Below are positions 1 to 8,581 of a DNA stretch of 64,000 bases, piece by piece. Within the stretch, counting starts at the first letter, position 1, and each line of letters opens with the position of its first letter. A model generated the notes under the pieces. It did no database searches and was not told where the DNA came from. It worked only from the letters and a program-made list of their open reading frames with translations. A program made the position numbers and the translations under genes. The stretch covers positions 1 to 64,000 of IMG/VR virus record IMGVR_UViG_3300045541_000260; one strand, written 5' to 3'. This DNA is from a virus.

Positions 1-570
1 GCCATAGATAATATTCAAATCACGCAATGAATATTTTTCATGCAGTTGTCCATAATCGCCTAGTAATCGTTGCTCTTCAACGTTAACGCCTTGTTCTAAT
101 AACGATTGTATTTTAGCACGACCTTCTTTAATTTGACCTGGCAGTAAAGGAATGAATACTTTTATTTTTTTATTCTGCTCATCGAATAAGTCAATAGCAT
201 AGTTTAGTATAGTTTCATTTTGCCAATAATGATGAGTTATTATTAACTCGTCAACATGTTCAATTACTGCCAATAAATCAAACCAACTGTCGCCGCCGGA
301 TGTTTCTAAAGATACATAGGATTTTTTTGATTTAACTTGTCTAAGAACGATATTAAGGTTGGAAAATTGTAAAGGTTCTCCGCCTTTGAATTTCCAATGT
401 ATTTCTGGTATATTCTGTCGTTGACCGTAGGTCTGTAATTTGTTAACAACAGATAAGTATTCGTCTAAGTTTTTATAGTTGGGATTATTTCGATACTTGC
501 TAGGGCAGTACCAACAGTCATTGGTACACCCGCCACTAAGTTGCCAAATAATTTTAGGGATAATAGTCAT
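1..570 (-). CDS. Radical SAM protein, QueE-like, truncated by window edge
   Basis: Reading the minus strand from ATG at 570 gives an open frame of 190 codons that runs off the window. Residues 15, 19 and 22 form a C-x3-C-x2-C cluster, the radical-SAM 4Fe-4S site, and a K-G-G-E-P-L motif near residue 65 is the usual SAM-contacting GGEP segment. A later L-E-T-S-G stretch recalls the QueE family (7-carboxy-7-deazaguanine synthase). QueC, QueD and a QueG-like gene lie elsewhere in the window, which supports QueE, but the C-terminus is missing and another radical-SAM enzyme is possible. A late promoter box ends 6 nt before the start. Confidence 0.75.
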   Translation of the reverse strand, partial: MTIIPKIIWQLSGGCTNDCWYCPSKYRNNPNYKNLDEYLSVVNKLQTYGQRQNIPEIHWKFKGGEPLQFSNLNIVLRQVKSKKSYVSLETSGGDSWFDLLAVIEHVDELIITHHYWQNETILNYAIDLFDEQNKKIKVFIPLLPGQIKEGRAKIQSLLEQGVNVEEQRLLGDYGQLHEKYSLRDLNIIYG

Positions 571-576
571 TAAATA

Positions 577-584
577 TATTTATA
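577..584 (-). promoter_or_regulatory. T4-like late promoter box
   Basis: Exact TATAAATA on the minus strand, 6 nt before the ATG of the radical-SAM gene at 570. In T4-type late transcription the start site lies about 6 nt after this box, so the mRNA would begin at or next to the AUG. Confidence 0.65.
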
Positions 585-645
585 ATTGGCAATTAACTGA
601 TACTATAACTAGTTATAGAGTATGATAAAAGAACAAGATAGGTGC

Positions 646-653
646 TATAAATA
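646..653 (+). promoter_or_regulatory. T4-like late promoter box
   Basis: Exact TATAAATA, 6 nt before the ATG at 660. It is divergent from the box at 577-584, so the 571-659 gap is a bidirectional late promoter region. Confidence 0.65.
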
Positions 654-659
654 AACAAC

Positions 660-2015
660 ATGGCATTTTTATTATTTTTGACAGCTATAGTCCTTAGCGG
701 TATTGCAGCTTACTATAGCATAATCGGTTTAGTTGCTATCTTCAGTGCCGCAGTTATTCCAGTGGCTGTAATGGGTACAAGTTTGGAAATAGCTAAACTT
801 GTTGTGGCTAGTTGGCTTTATAGATTTTGGAATAACATTCCATTCTTAATGCGAACTTATTTCACCGTGGCGCTAGTAATACTCATGTTAATTACCAGCA
901 TGGGTATTTTTGGATTTTTAAGTAAAGCCCATTTAGATCAAGCTGTGCCCACTGGTGACATTGCAGCTAAACTTGCGCTAATAGATGAAAAGATAAAAAC
1001 CCAACGAGACAATGTCGAATTGTCTAGAAAAGCCTTAGCTCAAATGGATGCTCAGGTTGATGCAAGACTCAGTCGAAGTGACAGCGAGCAAGGTGCCGAA
1101 CGTGCTGTTCAAATTCGTAGACAGCAAACAGCGGAGCGTGCTAAACTACAGCGTGAAATAGCTGAAGCACAAAAAGTCATTGCCAGTTTAAATGAAGAGC
1201 GATCACCAATTGCTGCTGAAGTTAGAAAAGTCGAAGCCGAAGTCGGCCCAATAAAATATATTGCTGCTTTAATTTATGGAGACAATCCTGACGAAAATAC
1301 ATTAGAGCGAGCAGTTCGTTGGTTAATTATCATATTGATATTTGTATTCGATCCATTGGCAGTTTTAATGTTGATTGCAGCAAACCTAACTCAAATTAGA
1401 CAACGAGAACTTGATAAAAATGTTACCATACAGGCCAGCGAACCTGTCAAGGAGGAGCCTAAAAATGATGACGCATATAAAATTATTCCTGACCAAACTG
1501 TCATGCCAATGGTTGTTGAAACAGTATCAGAACCAGAAACACCAGCAGTTAGTGAACCAACTTCTGCAGCCAGCATTGAGCCAGCAGCCCCAGTGGAAAA
1601 AGTGGGAGTAAAAAAGAAAACTGTTAAGAAGCCTGTTAAAAAAATAATCACAAAGGCCAAAAAGCCAGCAGTCAAACCAGTAGCTAAACCAGCAACTAAA
1701 ACAGTTGCTAAGAAAATTTCAACTACAGTTAAAAAGCCTTCTAAAAAAAAGACTGAGATAAAAAGTTCAGAACCCCCAATAATACCAGAAGAAGTTAAAC
1801 CTGAGCCTGTAACTCAGGTGACAGAAGATAAATCAATTAACGAAGGTTTTATTCCTAAAGTAGCTAGTATCGAAGATCAAGTTCAACAAATGATTGCTAC
1901 AGACAATCAACAGGGTCTAGAGCAAATTTATAAACAAATTGTCAAAGAATTAGCTAAAAAGAATAGAAACAAATCAACCCACTGGGGACCAATAAAAAAC
2001 GTAAAAAATGGATGA
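660..2015 (+). CDS. Membrane protein with coiled coil and Lys/Pro/Ala-rich tail
   Basis: A 451-residue protein with no recognised family. It has about three hydrophobic segments in residues 1-90, a charged heptad-like region at about 105-195 rich in Q, E, K and R (probable coiled coil), another membrane segment at about 218-245, and then a low-complexity tail of P, A, K, V and T from about 265. The topology suggests an inner-membrane anchor with a basic tail that could contact nucleic acid or phage particles; that role is inference. The next gene starts inside its last codons. Confidence 0.75.
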   Translation: MAFLLFLTAIVLSGIAAYYSIIGLVAIFSAAVIPVAVMGTSLEIAKLVVASWLYRFWNNIPFLMRTYFTVALVILMLITSMGIFGFLSKAHLDQAVPTGDIAAKLALIDEKIKTQRDNVELSRKALAQMDAQVDARLSRSDSEQGAERAVQIRRQQTAERAKLQREIAEAQKVIASLNEERSPIAAEVRKVEAEVGPIKYIAALIYGDNPDENTLERAVRWLIIILIFVFDPLAVLMLIAANLTQIRQRELDKNVTIQASEPVKEEPKNDDAYKIIPDQTVMPMVVETVSEPETPAVSEPTSAASIEPAAPVEKVGVKKKTVKKPVKKIITKAKKPAVKPVAKPATKTVAKKISTTVKKPSKKKTEIKSSEPPIIPEEVKPEPVTQVTEDKSINEGFIPKVASIEDQVQQMIATDNQQGLEQIYKQIVKELAKKNRNKSTHWGPIKNVKNG

Positions 2016-2427
2016 AGCGCAAAATTACTACATAACACCTCCAACAATCTTCTTCCCAGAAGATGGTATACGAATAACAATACTCGGAACAGACGAGTTA
2101 TGGGCAGAGCAAGTCAGTGACGATTTAGAAACTACATTTAGTACTGTACCGATGACATTTTATCATTTGGATACGGCCTCGGCTGATAATTGGCAATGGA
2201 TTTACCAAATGGCAGAAACTAGTGATTTAATTATGGTTAATGTCGGTGAAGCATCTCCAATCGAAATGAACATAGCTATGTTAAACCTTAGCCCAAAAGT
2301 TTGGTTTTATGTTGATAGAGAAATAGTTGACAAAGACACAAGAATATTGTTAAATACTATTAATGCAAATGTATTTCATGACAGTGAACAACTACATGCA
2401 ATGCTTAGAAATTACGTTGGCGAATGA
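2008..2427 (+). CDS. Hypothetical protein, Rossmann-like
   Basis: A 139-residue protein. It overlaps the upstream gene by 8 nt and its TGA overlaps the clpX start (ATGA), so it is translationally coupled to both. Alternating hydrophobic strands (ITILGT, LIMVNVG, VWFYVD) suggest a small alpha/beta nucleotide-binding-like fold, reminiscent of deoxyribosyltransferase-like phage proteins. I cannot assign a function. Confidence 0.7.
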   Translation: MDEAQNYYITPPTIFFPEDGIRITILGTDELWAEQVSDDLETTFSTVPMTFYHLDTASADNWQWIYQMAETSDLIMVNVGEASPIEMNIAMLNLSPKVWFYVDREIVDKDTRILLNTINANVFHDSEQLHAMLRNYVGE

Positions 2428-3650
2428 CTGATAAATCCAAACCTTTAATGCGTTGCTCGTTTTGTGAAAAAAGTCAAAACGAAGTTAAAAAGCTTGTAGC
2501 CGGCAGCAGCGGCTATATCTGCGATGAATGTATCGTTCTTTGTAACGAAGTCATCAAGGACGAACAAGCTCCTGCTCGCGAAGCAGATAAGCTACCAACT
2601 CCTAGAGAAATTTTTAATCATTTAGATCAATATGTTATTGGTCAGGAAATGGCTAAAATTACTCTTAGTGTAGCAGTGTATAATCATTATAAAAGGTTAA
2701 CGAACAAGAGCGAAGTTGACATTGAAAAAAGCAACGTTCTGTTTATTGGACCGACGGGTAGTGGCAAAACATTGCTGGCCAAAACTATTGCTAAATTTTT
2801 GGATGTGCCCATTGCTATTACTGATGCTACTAGTCTGACAGAAGCGGGCTATGTGGGCGAAGATGTAGAAAATCTTATACATAAACTTTATCAAGCCGCA
2901 GACCAAAATATCGAGCGATGTGAGCAGGGAATCATTTATATTGACGAAATCGATAAAAAAGGTCGTAAAGGCGAAGGCACTAGTATTACCCGAGATGTGT
3001 CAGGCGAAGGCGTACAGCAAGCTCTGCTAAAAATTATCGAAGGCACAGAATGTCGAGTACCTCAACAGGGCGGCCGCAAACATCCTAATGGCGAAATGTT
3101 AACCATTAACACAAAAAACATTTTGTTCATATTAGGTGGCGCATTTGTTGGCCTAGAGGATGTTATTGATCGCAGAGTTAATACCAAATCTGGAATTGGC
3201 TTTGGCGCTAATCCTGTTAAAGATAAGACAAGTCTAAATCAAGTTATACACGAAGATATCATCAAGTGGGGTATCATTCCTGAGCTTGCTGGCAGAATGC
3301 CCAAGATCGCAGTATTGGAAGAGCTTACTGAAGAACAGTTAGTTCGGGCCATGACTGAACCTAAAAATAGTATTGTTAGTCAATATCAAGCGTTGTTTAA
3401 AATGGACGGTGTAGAATTAGAATTTAATTCCGAGTCATGTCGAGCAATTGCTAGAAATTGTACGGAAGCAAAACTAGGAGCTCGCGGCCTGCGAGCCGAA
3501 ATGGAAAATGCACTTTTACAAACTCAGTTTGTTTTGCCTGACTTAGCCGCAGAGAATGTGACTAAAGTTACAATAACCGAGGAAACCGTAACCCAAGGCA
3601 AAGAACCAATTTTAGTATATGGCAATAAACGAAAAAAAGCACGAGAATAG
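2424..3650 (+). CDS. clpX: ATP-dependent Clp protease ATPase subunit ClpX
   Basis: The 408-residue length is normal for ClpX. It has an N-terminal C4 zinc finger (Cys 11, 14, 33, 36), Walker A GPTGSGKT at 109-116, the GYVG substrate-gripping pore loop at about 142-145, Walker B IYIDEID, and a S-G-I-G-F-G-A stretch matching the IGF loop that docks onto ClpP. All key elements are present, so this should be an active unfoldase able to work with ClpP (the phage encodes its own at 17333). Together with the phage ClpS it would let the phage choose what the host degrades. Start and stop overlap the neighbouring genes. Confidence 0.97.
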   Translation: MTDKSKPLMRCSFCEKSQNEVKKLVAGSSGYICDECIVLCNEVIKDEQAPAREADKLPTPREIFNHLDQYVIGQEMAKITLSVAVYNHYKRLTNKSEVDIEKSNVLFIGPTGSGKTLLAKTIAKFLDVPIAITDATSLTEAGYVGEDVENLIHKLYQAADQNIERCEQGIIYIDEIDKKGRKGEGTSITRDVSGEGVQQALLKIIEGTECRVPQQGGRKHPNGEMLTINTKNILFILGGAFVGLEDVIDRRVNTKSGIGFGANPVKDKTSLNQVIHEDIIKWGIIPELAGRMPKIAVLEELTEEQLVRAMTEPKNSIVSQYQALFKMDGVELEFNSESCRAIARNCTEAKLGARGLRAEMENALLQTQFVLPDLAAENVTKVTITEETVTQGKEPILVYGNKRKKARE

Positions 3651-4158
3651 AATTTTCGCTAACCGCGAAATTCGCAGTAAAGATGTTAGAGTAATTAATT
3701 CGGAGGGAGTTAATCTGGGTGTCCTTCCATACTTTCGTGCGTTATCCATGGCCGAGGATCAGGACTTGGACTTGATCATGATTAACCCTTCTGTACATCC
3801 GCCGGTGTGCAAAATAGGCGACTTGGGTAAGTATAAATATGATTTGCAAAAACGTCAGCGCGAACAGGATCGAAAGCTCAGGGAAAATAGAGTCGAAACT
3901 AAAGAAGTCCAATTGCGTCCAGGCATCGACAAGCATGATTTGGAGATTAAAATCAAGCATATCAAAGAATGGTTGGCCGATGGCGATAAAGTTAAAATTG
4001 TCATTAAATTTAGAGGCAGGGAATTAGCCAATACAGAATCGGCTACTGTACTAATTGATAATATATTAAGTTCTGTTCCCTCTGCCCGTTTAGAAGGTAA
4101 TAGTGAATTGCAAGGTAATAGACTTACCGCAACGTTATTTCAAGGTAAACAAAAATGA
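3619..4158 (+). CDS. infC: Translation initiation factor IF-3
   Basis: A 179-residue protein with the two-domain IF-3 layout: an N-terminal domain opening with [12 protein letters not shown], a basic helical linker (K-R-Q-R-E-Q-D-R-K), and a C-terminal domain with V-Q-L-R-P-G-I-D-x-H-D and [11 protein letters not shown], the usual 30S-binding motifs. IF-3 checks start-codon and initiator-tRNA pairing and prevents subunit joining. The start at 3619 lies 32 nt inside clpX in another frame. rpsU follows with a 4-nt overlap, giving a phage translation-initiation operon. Confidence 0.96.
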   Translation: MAINEKKHENRIFANREIRSKDVRVINSEGVNLGVLPYFRALSMAEDQDLDLIMINPSVHPPVCKIGDLGKYKYDLQKRQREQDRKLRENRVETKEVQLRPGIDKHDLEIKIKHIKEWLADGDKVKIVIKFRGRELANTESATVLIDNILSSVPSARLEGNSELQGNRLTATLFQGKQK

Positions 4159-4391
4159 GTAGACGTCATAATGAACTTATGGGCAGTAAAGTAATAGTCC
4201 AAAATGATAACGTGGACAAAGCTCTACGATTATTCAAAAAGAAAATACAAGACAGCGGCAAGCTAATTGAATTGCGAGAAAAAGAGTTTTACGAAAAACC
4301 CAGTGTAACTCGTCGCAAGACAAAAAATCAACAGACTCGCCGTGCTCAAAAACGACGCGAAGCAGAAGCACTGCCTAAGAAACTATACTAA
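4155..4391 (+). CDS. rpsU: Small ribosomal subunit protein bS21
   Basis: A 78-residue, very basic protein with the S21 pattern: V-x-V-x-x-N-x-x-x-x-x-A-L-R-x-F-K-K at the start, then L-x-E-L-R-x-K-E-F-Y-E-K-P-S-V-x-R-x-K, then an Arg/Lys tail. S21 sits near the anti-Shine-Dalgarno region of the 30S subunit and affects mRNA choice. Phage S21 copies are known in large phages. It starts within the infC stop (ATGA), so the two are coupled. Confidence 0.95.
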   Translation: MSRRHNELMGSKVIVQNDNVDKALRLFKKKIQDSGKLIELREKEFYEKPSVTRRKTKNQQTRRAQKRREAEALPKKLY

Positions 4392-4392
4392 T

Positions 4393-4749
4393 ATGAGTAA
4401 CGAAACTATTACTATAAATGTTTCTAGTGCCGATTATTGGTCAGATATTAATATGAACTCAGGCACTACAACGATATCTACAGATGGCATTACCATATCA
4501 AATGGTGTAGATATTATTAGCATTACAGACAGCGATACCATTACTTTTTCGGGCCTGGATGAATTTGTCAGTGTCACCAAAGCCGAACATAATGAGTTGA
4601 TCGAGCGTGTAAATAAATTGGAAGCTATGTTAGCTGAAGAGGCCGAGCTTCGTGCCAATCATCCCGCACTAAAAATGGCCTACGATGAATACCGTTTGCT
4701 TTTGGTTTTGGCTAAAAAGCATGACGGTGATGACTTGACAGCCGAATGA
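4393..4749 (+). CDS. Hypothetical acidic protein with C-terminal helix
   Basis: ATG at 4393, straight after the rpsU stop, gives 118 residues. The first half is beta-rich and full of T, S, I and D repeats (isoleucine-rich strands). Residues from about 65 on form a likely coiled coil (E-H-N-E-L-I-E-R-V-N-K-L-E). The pattern resembles a small trimerising structural or decoration protein, but I recognise no family. Confidence 0.65.
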   Translation: MSNETITINVSSADYWSDINMNSGTTTISTDGITISNGVDIISITDSDTITFSGLDEFVSVTKAEHNELIERVNKLEAMLAEEAELRANHPALKMAYDEYRLLLVLAKKHDGDDLTAE

Positions 4750-4757
4750 ATTTCTTG

Positions 4758-4765
4758 TATAAATA
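4758..4765 (+). promoter_or_regulatory. T4-like late promoter box for hsp20
   Basis: Exact TATAAATA 79 nt before the hsp20 start. Unlike many late boxes here it leaves room for a leader with hairpins and a Shine-Dalgarno site. Confidence 0.6.
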
Positions 4766-4769
4766 CGAG

Positions 4770-4811
4770 TGTACAGCGCCAGATGGGCTGTACAAATTGG
4801 GCATGATGCCC
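4770..4811 (+). other. Hairpins in hsp20 leader
   Basis: TGTACAGC at 4770-4777 pairs with GCTGTACA at 4787-4794 (8 bp). A second short stem GGGC/GCCC spans 4799-4811. No U-tract follows the first, so this is a structured leader rather than an obvious terminator. A temperature- or stability-control role is only a guess. Confidence 0.45.
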
Positions 4812-4843
4812 CTAGTCATTCTTGCTTAATAAAGGAGAAAACA

Positions 4844-5287
4844 ATGACAAACCAACTTACTCTTCGTAGTATTGATATCCCAACTATCAGCCGCTTTGGC
4901 GTAGGCTTTGAAAGCATGATCGATAATTTGCTTCGTGCTACAAGCCAAACCAGTAACTATCCTCCCTACAACATCATCAAACACAGCGACGATGCTTACT
5001 GCATTGAAGTTGCAGTTGCAGGCTTTAAGGATGGCGAAGTTGATGTTGAAGTTGAGAACAATCAATTAACTATTCGTGGCGAGCAGCGCAGTGATTCCGA
5101 CGAACACACTGGCGAATATATCTACAAGGGCATTAGTGCTCGTAGCTTTGTTCGTACTTTTACTTTGGCAGATCATGTTGAAGTAGCGGGCGCTCTAGTT
5201 CAAGACGGAATTCTTACAGTTCAACTTGAGCGTAAAATTCCTGAAGAAAAGAAGCCTAAGAAGATTGCTATTACTTACGGCAAGTAA
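4844..5287 (+). CDS. Small heat-shock protein, Hsp20/alpha-crystallin family
   Basis: A 147-residue protein starting at ATG 4844 after a strong AAAGGAGAAAAC ribosome site. The central alpha-crystallin domain carries Y-C-I-E-V-A-V-A-G-F, V-D-V-E-V-E-N-N-Q-L-T-I-R-G-E and G-I-S-A-R-S-F-V-R-T-F-T-L, followed by D-G-I-L-T-V-Q-L and a C-terminal E-K-K-P-K-K-I-A-I. It acts as an ATP-independent holdase. Hsp20 genes are common in T4-like marine phages. It sits between S21 and ClpS, in keeping with a protein-quality-control module. Confidence 0.95.
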   Translation: MTNQLTLRSIDIPTISRFGVGFESMIDNLLRATSQTSNYPPYNIIKHSDDAYCIEVAVAGFKDGEVDVEVENNQLTIRGEQRSDSDEHTGEYIYKGISARSFVRTFTLADHVEVAGALVQDGILTVQLERKIPEEKKPKKIAITYGK

Positions 5288-5301
5288 ATCGTAGCAAAGT
5301 T

Positions 5302-5320
5302 GGGGAGCAAACTGCTCCCC
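5302..5320 (+). other. Strong hairpin between hsp20 and clpS
   Basis: GGGGAGCA (5302-5309) pairs perfectly with TGCTCCCC (5313-5320) over a 3-nt loop. No T-run follows, so it may be an mRNA 3-prime stabiliser or a weak terminator. Confidence 0.5.
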
Positions 5321-5323
5321 ACA

Positions 5324-5331
5324 GATAAATA
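5324..5331 (+). promoter_or_regulatory. Late promoter box (GATAAATA) for clpS
   Basis: GATAAATA 16 nt before the clpS ATG at 5348, with TAAGG in between as the ribosome site. Confidence 0.45.
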
Positions 5332-5347
5332 CACGGTAAGGATTGAA

Positions 5348-5656
5348 ATGACACTAATGGCCACAGAAACAAGTCAAACTACCAAGCGAGATGTTGTTAT
5401 TAAAAAGCCCAGCATGTACAAAGTGGTGCTGAATAATGACGACGTTACGCCAGTTGATTTTGTTAGAGATTTACTAAAGGCTGTCTTCCATTACGACGAG
5501 CAGCGAGCCGTGGATTTGACTTTGGAAATCCATGAGCAAGGCCGCGGCATTGCCGGCGTTTATACATTTGAAGTCGCCGAACAAAAGCACAACGAAGCAA
5601 CATATATTGCTAGAACAAATGGGCACCCGCTCAATATTAATCTAGAATCTGAATAA
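5348..5656 (+). CDS. clpS: ClpS adaptor protein
   Basis: About 102 residues from ATG 5348, which has TAAGG just upstream; ATG 5357 is an alternative. The core matches ClpS: Y-K-V-V-L-N-N-D-D-V-T-P-V-D-F-V, an acidic helix, G-x-G-I-A-G-V-Y-T-F-E-V-A-E. In bacteria ClpS delivers N-degron proteins to ClpAP. Here the phage supplies ClpX and ClpP but no ClpA in this window, so it may feed host ClpAP or redirect N-end-rule substrates. Confidence 0.93.
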   Translation: MTLMATETSQTTKRDVVIKKPSMYKVVLNNDDVTPVDFVRDLLKAVFHYDEQRAVDLTLEIHEQGRGIAGVYTFEVAEQKHNEATYIARTNGHPLNINLESE

Positions 5657-5666
5657 TCCCTAAAAA

Positions 5667-6761
5667 ATGCGTATTGAAAATGAAGTTCTGCTGGACTACA
5701 GCGATGTGCTGATTCGTCCTAAGCGTAGCACCTTGGCCAGTCGCCGCGAAGTAGATTTAACCCGTACATTTAAGTTCAAGCACAGTGACTGGGAATGGAC
5801 AGGCGTTCCTATTATGGCGTCTAACATGGATGGCGTTGGCACTCCTGCTATGGCTCGTGCGCTCTATGAGCATAAGATGTTTACCTGTCTAGTAAAGAGT
5901 TTAGAGCGTGACGAATACTCAAAATTAACTGACAGTATTGGTGGCAATTATTTTGCTGTAAGTACCGGAACTAGCGAGCGAGACTTAAATAAGTTAGTCA
6001 GCATACTAGAAGACAATCCCGCTATTCACTTTATTTGTATTGATGTTGCCAACGGCTACAGCGAACATTTTGGTGATTTTGTTGCCGAAGTTCGTAGACT
6101 GTATCCTGATCATACGATTATTGCGGGAAATGTAGTCACTGCTGATATGACACAGGAGTTGATTCTTCGTGGAGCTGATATTGTTAAAGTGGGCATTGGC
6201 CCTGGGAGTGTTTGTACTACTCGTATTCAAACTGGCGTTGGCTATCCACAACTTTCAGCAATCATTGAATGCGCGGACGCTGCTCATGGTCTTGGTGGAC
6301 ACATTATTGCTGACGGCGGTTGTACTTGTCCTGGGGATGTCGCTAAAGCCTTCGGAGCTGGCGCTGATTTTGTAATGCTAGGCGGTATGCTAGCTGGACA
6401 TGATGAAGGCGGCGGCGAGATCGTACAAAAACTCTTTGAAACAGATGAACTTGGCCCAATGGACCTAGGTGATCACTATCCACGCAAAAAGATTAGGGTT
6501 GAAAAATCCGTTCAATTCTACGGCATGAGCAGCGATACTGCTATGGAAAAACATCATGGTGGTGTAGCAGAATATCGCAGCAGTGAAGGTCGTACAGTGA
6601 CTGTTCCTTATCGTGGCCCTGTAAAGCCCACAGTTCTTGACATTTTGGGCGGCATCCGTAGCACTTGCACTTATGTTGGAGCACAGGAACTCAAGCACCT
6701 CAGCAAGTGTACTACTTTTGTTCGTGTGAATAATCAGTTTAACCGAATCTTTGTAAAATAA
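5667..6761 (+). CDS. guaC: GMP reductase
   Basis: A 364-residue protein of the IMPDH/GMP-reductase family. It shows L-D-Y-S-D-V-L-I-x-P-K-R-S-T near the N-terminus, S-N-M-D-G-V-G-T, the catalytic loop [13 protein letters not shown]-x-x-P-G-D-V-A-K-A, and F-Y-G-M-S-S with a mobile flap. The absence of CBS domains and the opening favour GuaC (GMP to IMP, NADPH, releasing ammonia) over IMPDH. It would shift guanine nucleotides towards the IMP/adenine branch. Ribosome site upstream is weak. Confidence 0.93.
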   Translation: MRIENEVLLDYSDVLIRPKRSTLASRREVDLTRTFKFKHSDWEWTGVPIMASNMDGVGTPAMARALYEHKMFTCLVKSLERDEYSKLTDSIGGNYFAVSTGTSERDLNKLVSILEDNPAIHFICIDVANGYSEHFGDFVAEVRRLYPDHTIIAGNVVTADMTQELILRGADIVKVGIGPGSVCTTRIQTGVGYPQLSAIIECADAAHGLGGHIIADGGCTCPGDVAKAFGAGADFVMLGGMLAGHDEGGGEIVQKLFETDELGPMDLGDHYPRKKIRVEKSVQFYGMSSDTAMEKHHGGVAEYRSSEGRTVTVPYRGPVKPTVLDILGGIRSTCTYVGAQELKHLSKCTTFVRVNNQFNRIFVK

Positions 6762-6793
6762 GTAGAAATACTGATAGAAATGTTGCGTTGCCA

Positions 6794-6801
6794 TATAAAT
6801 A
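6794..6801 (+). promoter_or_regulatory. T4-like late promoter box
   Basis: Exact TATAAATA about 46 nt before the small gene at 6848. Confidence 0.55.
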
Positions 6802-6847
6802 CATTAGTAGAAACCATGAGTATCTACAGTATCGAAAGGGACGCAAC

Positions 6848-7009
6848 ATGTCTAACAAAATTTTTAAATTATTAGAGCGTTTAGCAGAAATGTTTCCCAA
6901 GCAAGACTATCAGTCTAGATTGGAACAATACATTAAAAGCAAAAACGCTCAAAGCGTGGCTGAAGTTGAAGCTCTTATCAAAGAGTACGATAGAAAGGCT
7001 TGGCAATGA
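6848..7009 (+). CDS. Small protein, DUF3563-like
   Basis: A 53-residue protein with AAGGGACGCAAC before the ATG. Pattern: short amphipathic N-terminus, then Y-x-S-R-L-E-Q-Y-I and S-V-A-E-V-E-A-L-I-K-E-Y-D-R-K. It resembles the short DUF3563 proteins of betaproteobacteria, but the match is from memory and weak. Its TGA overlaps the next ATG. Confidence 0.6.
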   Translation: MSNKIFKLLERLAEMFPKQDYQSRLEQYIKSKNAQSVAEVEALIKEYDRKAWQ

Positions 7010-7125
7010 AAAAACTACTAAATTTCCTTTGGATGATTTTGGAAGAGCACAGCAAAGCACGAGCAGCTATGTATTTGATTAACAGCGGCCACCGCCGCGA
7101 AGCACAACAACTTTTAAGTAAATAA
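7006..7125 (+). CDS. Small protein, 39 aa
   Basis: It starts at an ATGA overlap with the previous stop and encodes 39 residues with an amphipathic start (K-K-L-L-N-F-L-W-M-I-L) and a basic helical end. It is translationally coupled and short, with unknown function. Confidence 0.55.
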   Translation: MKKLLNFLWMILEEHSKARAAMYLINSGHRREAQQLLSK

Positions 7126-7128
7126 AAA

Positions 7129-7206
7129 ATGGAACTATTCGCTATTGCCTTGGTGGCAGTTTTTGCCAAGGCTGTCTTTATTTTTGTCGACGAAATTTTC
7201 GGTTGA
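7129..7206 (+). CDS. Small hydrophobic peptide, 25 aa
   Basis: ATG 7129 just after the previous stop. A 25-residue, almost wholly hydrophobic peptide, a likely single membrane segment. It is supported only by coupling and composition. Confidence 0.4.
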   Translation: MELFAIALVAVFAKAVFIFVDEIFG

Positions 7207-7244
7207 TTAACTACTCACTTAAAAATTGGTTTTCTGTTAAACTG

Positions 7245-7252
7245 TATAAATA
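7245..7252 (+). promoter_or_regulatory. T4-like late promoter box for SprT-like gene
   Basis: Exact TATAAATA 21 nt before ATG 7274, followed by ACAGGAGAACAG as ribosome site. Confidence 0.6.
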
Positions 7253-7273
7253 CTGTTGTACAGGAGAACAGAA

Positions 7274-7705
7274 ATGGCCCGGTCAAAATCTCGCATTCAG
7301 CGTACCAAACTTTTTCGTATGGTGCAAAAGTTTGATGACTTTGACTGTAAGTTCAGGCCTACTATTGCCGACTGTCGCGAAGTCTTTCGCAACATAAACA
7401 GAAACGTTTTCAATAACGAACTCAAGATGCCAAACTTTCGTTTGGTTTACTCCAAAGCCTTTTGGGGAGAATGTGTTGGCGACATAGCAGACAATAACAA
7501 GTGTCTAATCAAAATCAACAAAAGTTTTCTCAGCAAACGATTATTTGTCTATACTCTGGCACATGAAATGGTGCACCAGTGGGAATGGCTTACACATGAA
7601 AACATGACTCATGGGCCTAAGTTTTTCCAGTGGCGCAATGAAATGGCCAAGTATGGCATCGTTTTGTCACGAGCATACCGAATCAAGCATTATAGACTTG
7701 ATTAA
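7274..7705 (+). CDS. SprT-like zinc metallopeptidase
   Basis: A 143-residue protein starting at ATG 7274 after CAGGAG. It carries L-A-H-E-M-V-H-Q-W-E (HExxH zinc site) at about residues 99-108, and a downstream H-G-P-K-F-F-Q-W segment with a third possible ligand. The N-terminal F-x-x-I-N-R-N-V-F-N-N-E-L and the spacing match SprT-like proteases, which act on DNA-protein crosslinks in cells. It could clear bound host proteins from DNA. Confidence 0.88.
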   Translation: MARSKSRIQRTKLFRMVQKFDDFDCKFRPTIADCREVFRNINRNVFNNELKMPNFRLVYSKAFWGECVGDIADNNKCLIKINKSFLSKRLFVYTLAHEMVHQWEWLTHENMTHGPKFFQWRNEMAKYGIVLSRAYRIKHYRLD

Positions 7706-7734
7706 TTGACACAAAATACCTTTATCCTTATAAT
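7706..7734 (+). promoter_or_regulatory. Sigma70-like promoter
   Basis: TTGACA (7706-7711), 17-nt spacer, TATAAT (7729-7734). First of a family of near-identical promoters in the window. Confidence 0.85.
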
Positions 7735-7848
7735 TTAAAAACCGTGTGAAGGCAGTAGCTCTTAGAGCTAATCAATGATGGGGGAGTGGCGTCAATCCGC
7801 CTACTCTTAAACGACAGCAGATGGCGCCCCTTAATCAGATTAACTAAG
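7735..7848 (+). other. Structured leader before deaminase gene
   Basis: About 110 nt of transcribed leader with no good ORF. It contains a stem GAGT-GGCG / CGCC-ACTC (one bulge, loop TCAATC) and flanking GGGG/CCCC. It may be a small RNA or a cis-regulatory leader. No riboswitch class recognised. Confidence 0.4.
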
Positions 7849-8160
7849 ATGGCAACAACCAAACAGAGTATTTCTGCTATTATCTACGACAAGCGGGGAA
7901 AGGTTTTGAGTATAGGATATAACTCCTATATCAAGACTCATCCCTTGCAAGCCGAACATGCCAAGAAGGTAGGCTTAGAAGAAAAAGTTTTTTTGCATGC
8001 CGAAGTTCATGCCATAGTTAGATGCAAAGACTTGAGCAAGGCCCATAGGATTTTTATAAGTCGCTGGAACAAAAGCGGTAATCCCATGTATGCAAAACCC
8101 TGCCCGGTTTGCATTAGTGCTATCAAATCCGCGGGCATAGAAGTCGTAGAGCATACTTAA
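7849..8160 (+). CDS. Cytidine/deoxycytidylate deaminase-like zinc protein
   Basis: ATG 7849 is preferred over upstream in-frame starts inside the structured leader. 103 residues. The zinc-deaminase motifs are H-A-E-V-H-A-I and P-C-P-V-C (HAE and PCxxC). It is shorter than typical dCMP deaminases, so the substrate (nucleotide, nucleic acid or other) is open. A second, longer dCMP-deaminase-like gene is at 60468. Confidence 0.85.
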   Translation: MATTKQSISAIIYDKRGKVLSIGYNSYIKTHPLQAEHAKKVGLEEKVFLHAEVHAIVRCKDLSKAHRIFISRWNKSGNPMYAKPCPVCISAIKSAGIEVVEHT

Positions 8161-8167
8161 CCAAATA

Positions 8168-8196
8168 TTGACACAAAATCGGTTTGGGCATATAAT
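8168..8196 (+). promoter_or_regulatory. Sigma70-like promoter, leaderless geometry
   Basis: TTGACA 8168-8173, 17-nt spacer, TATAAT 8191-8196. Only 6 nt separate the -10 box from the ATG at 8203, so transcription should start at about the AUG. Confidence 0.85.
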
Positions 8197-8202
8197 ACAA
8201 AT

Positions 8203-8517
8203 ATGCTGAAACGTAAGACACGATCCGACCGCAATCACGCAATCTACGCCATTACTAATCTAGTAACCGGCGAATATTATATTGGCGTGACTGTCTGTTC
8301 CGGCAATGTTAACAAGGCTCTCAAAGTTCGTTTTCAAAAGCATGTTCGTCGTGCTGTTACTGAAAACAAGGCTTGGGCTTTGTGTGCTAGCATTCGCAAG
8401 CATGGCGCTGAAAATCATTACTTGCAAATGATTGAACAAGTTCGTGGCAAGTCAGCTGCTCATGCTCGTGAGCGTGAACTTACCCGTGAGCATGCTCCTG
8501 CACTCAACACCCTTTAA
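8203..8517 (+). CDS. GIY-YIG family nuclease-like protein
   Basis: 104 residues. I-Y-A-I-T-N-x-x-T-G-E-Y-Y-I-G-V-T at residues about 13-29 is the GIY-YIG signature, followed by R-F-Q-K-H and a late E-R-E-L. It is a stand-alone catalytic domain without a clear DNA-binding domain, as in small homing or host-DNA-degrading nucleases. The start abuts its promoter, giving a leaderless mRNA. Confidence 0.82.
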   Translation: MLKRKTRSDRNHAIYAITNLVTGEYYIGVTVCSGNVNKALKVRFQKHVRRAVTENKAWALCASIRKHGAENHYLQMIEQVRGKSAAHARERELTREHAPALNTL

Positions 8518-8546
8518 TTGACACAAATTGGTTTCGGCCATATAAT
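8518..8546 (+). promoter_or_regulatory. Sigma70-like promoter
   Basis: TTGACA 8518-8523, 17-nt spacer, TATAAT 8541-8546. It overlaps the end of the GIY-YIG gene and serves 8582 onward. Confidence 0.85.
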
Positions 8547-8581
8547 AGAAACATAGTAAGTTAATTCACAGAGGAACTGTA

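Noticed and set aside
1391-1675. Minus-strand ORF inside the membrane coiled-coil gene
   Set aside because: It is the mirror of the low-complexity Lys/Pro tail and has no promoter or ribosome site.
7203-7397. Plus-strand ORF overlapping the SprT-like gene start
   Set aside because: Out of frame with the HExxH gene, no ribosome site, and it crosses the late promoter.
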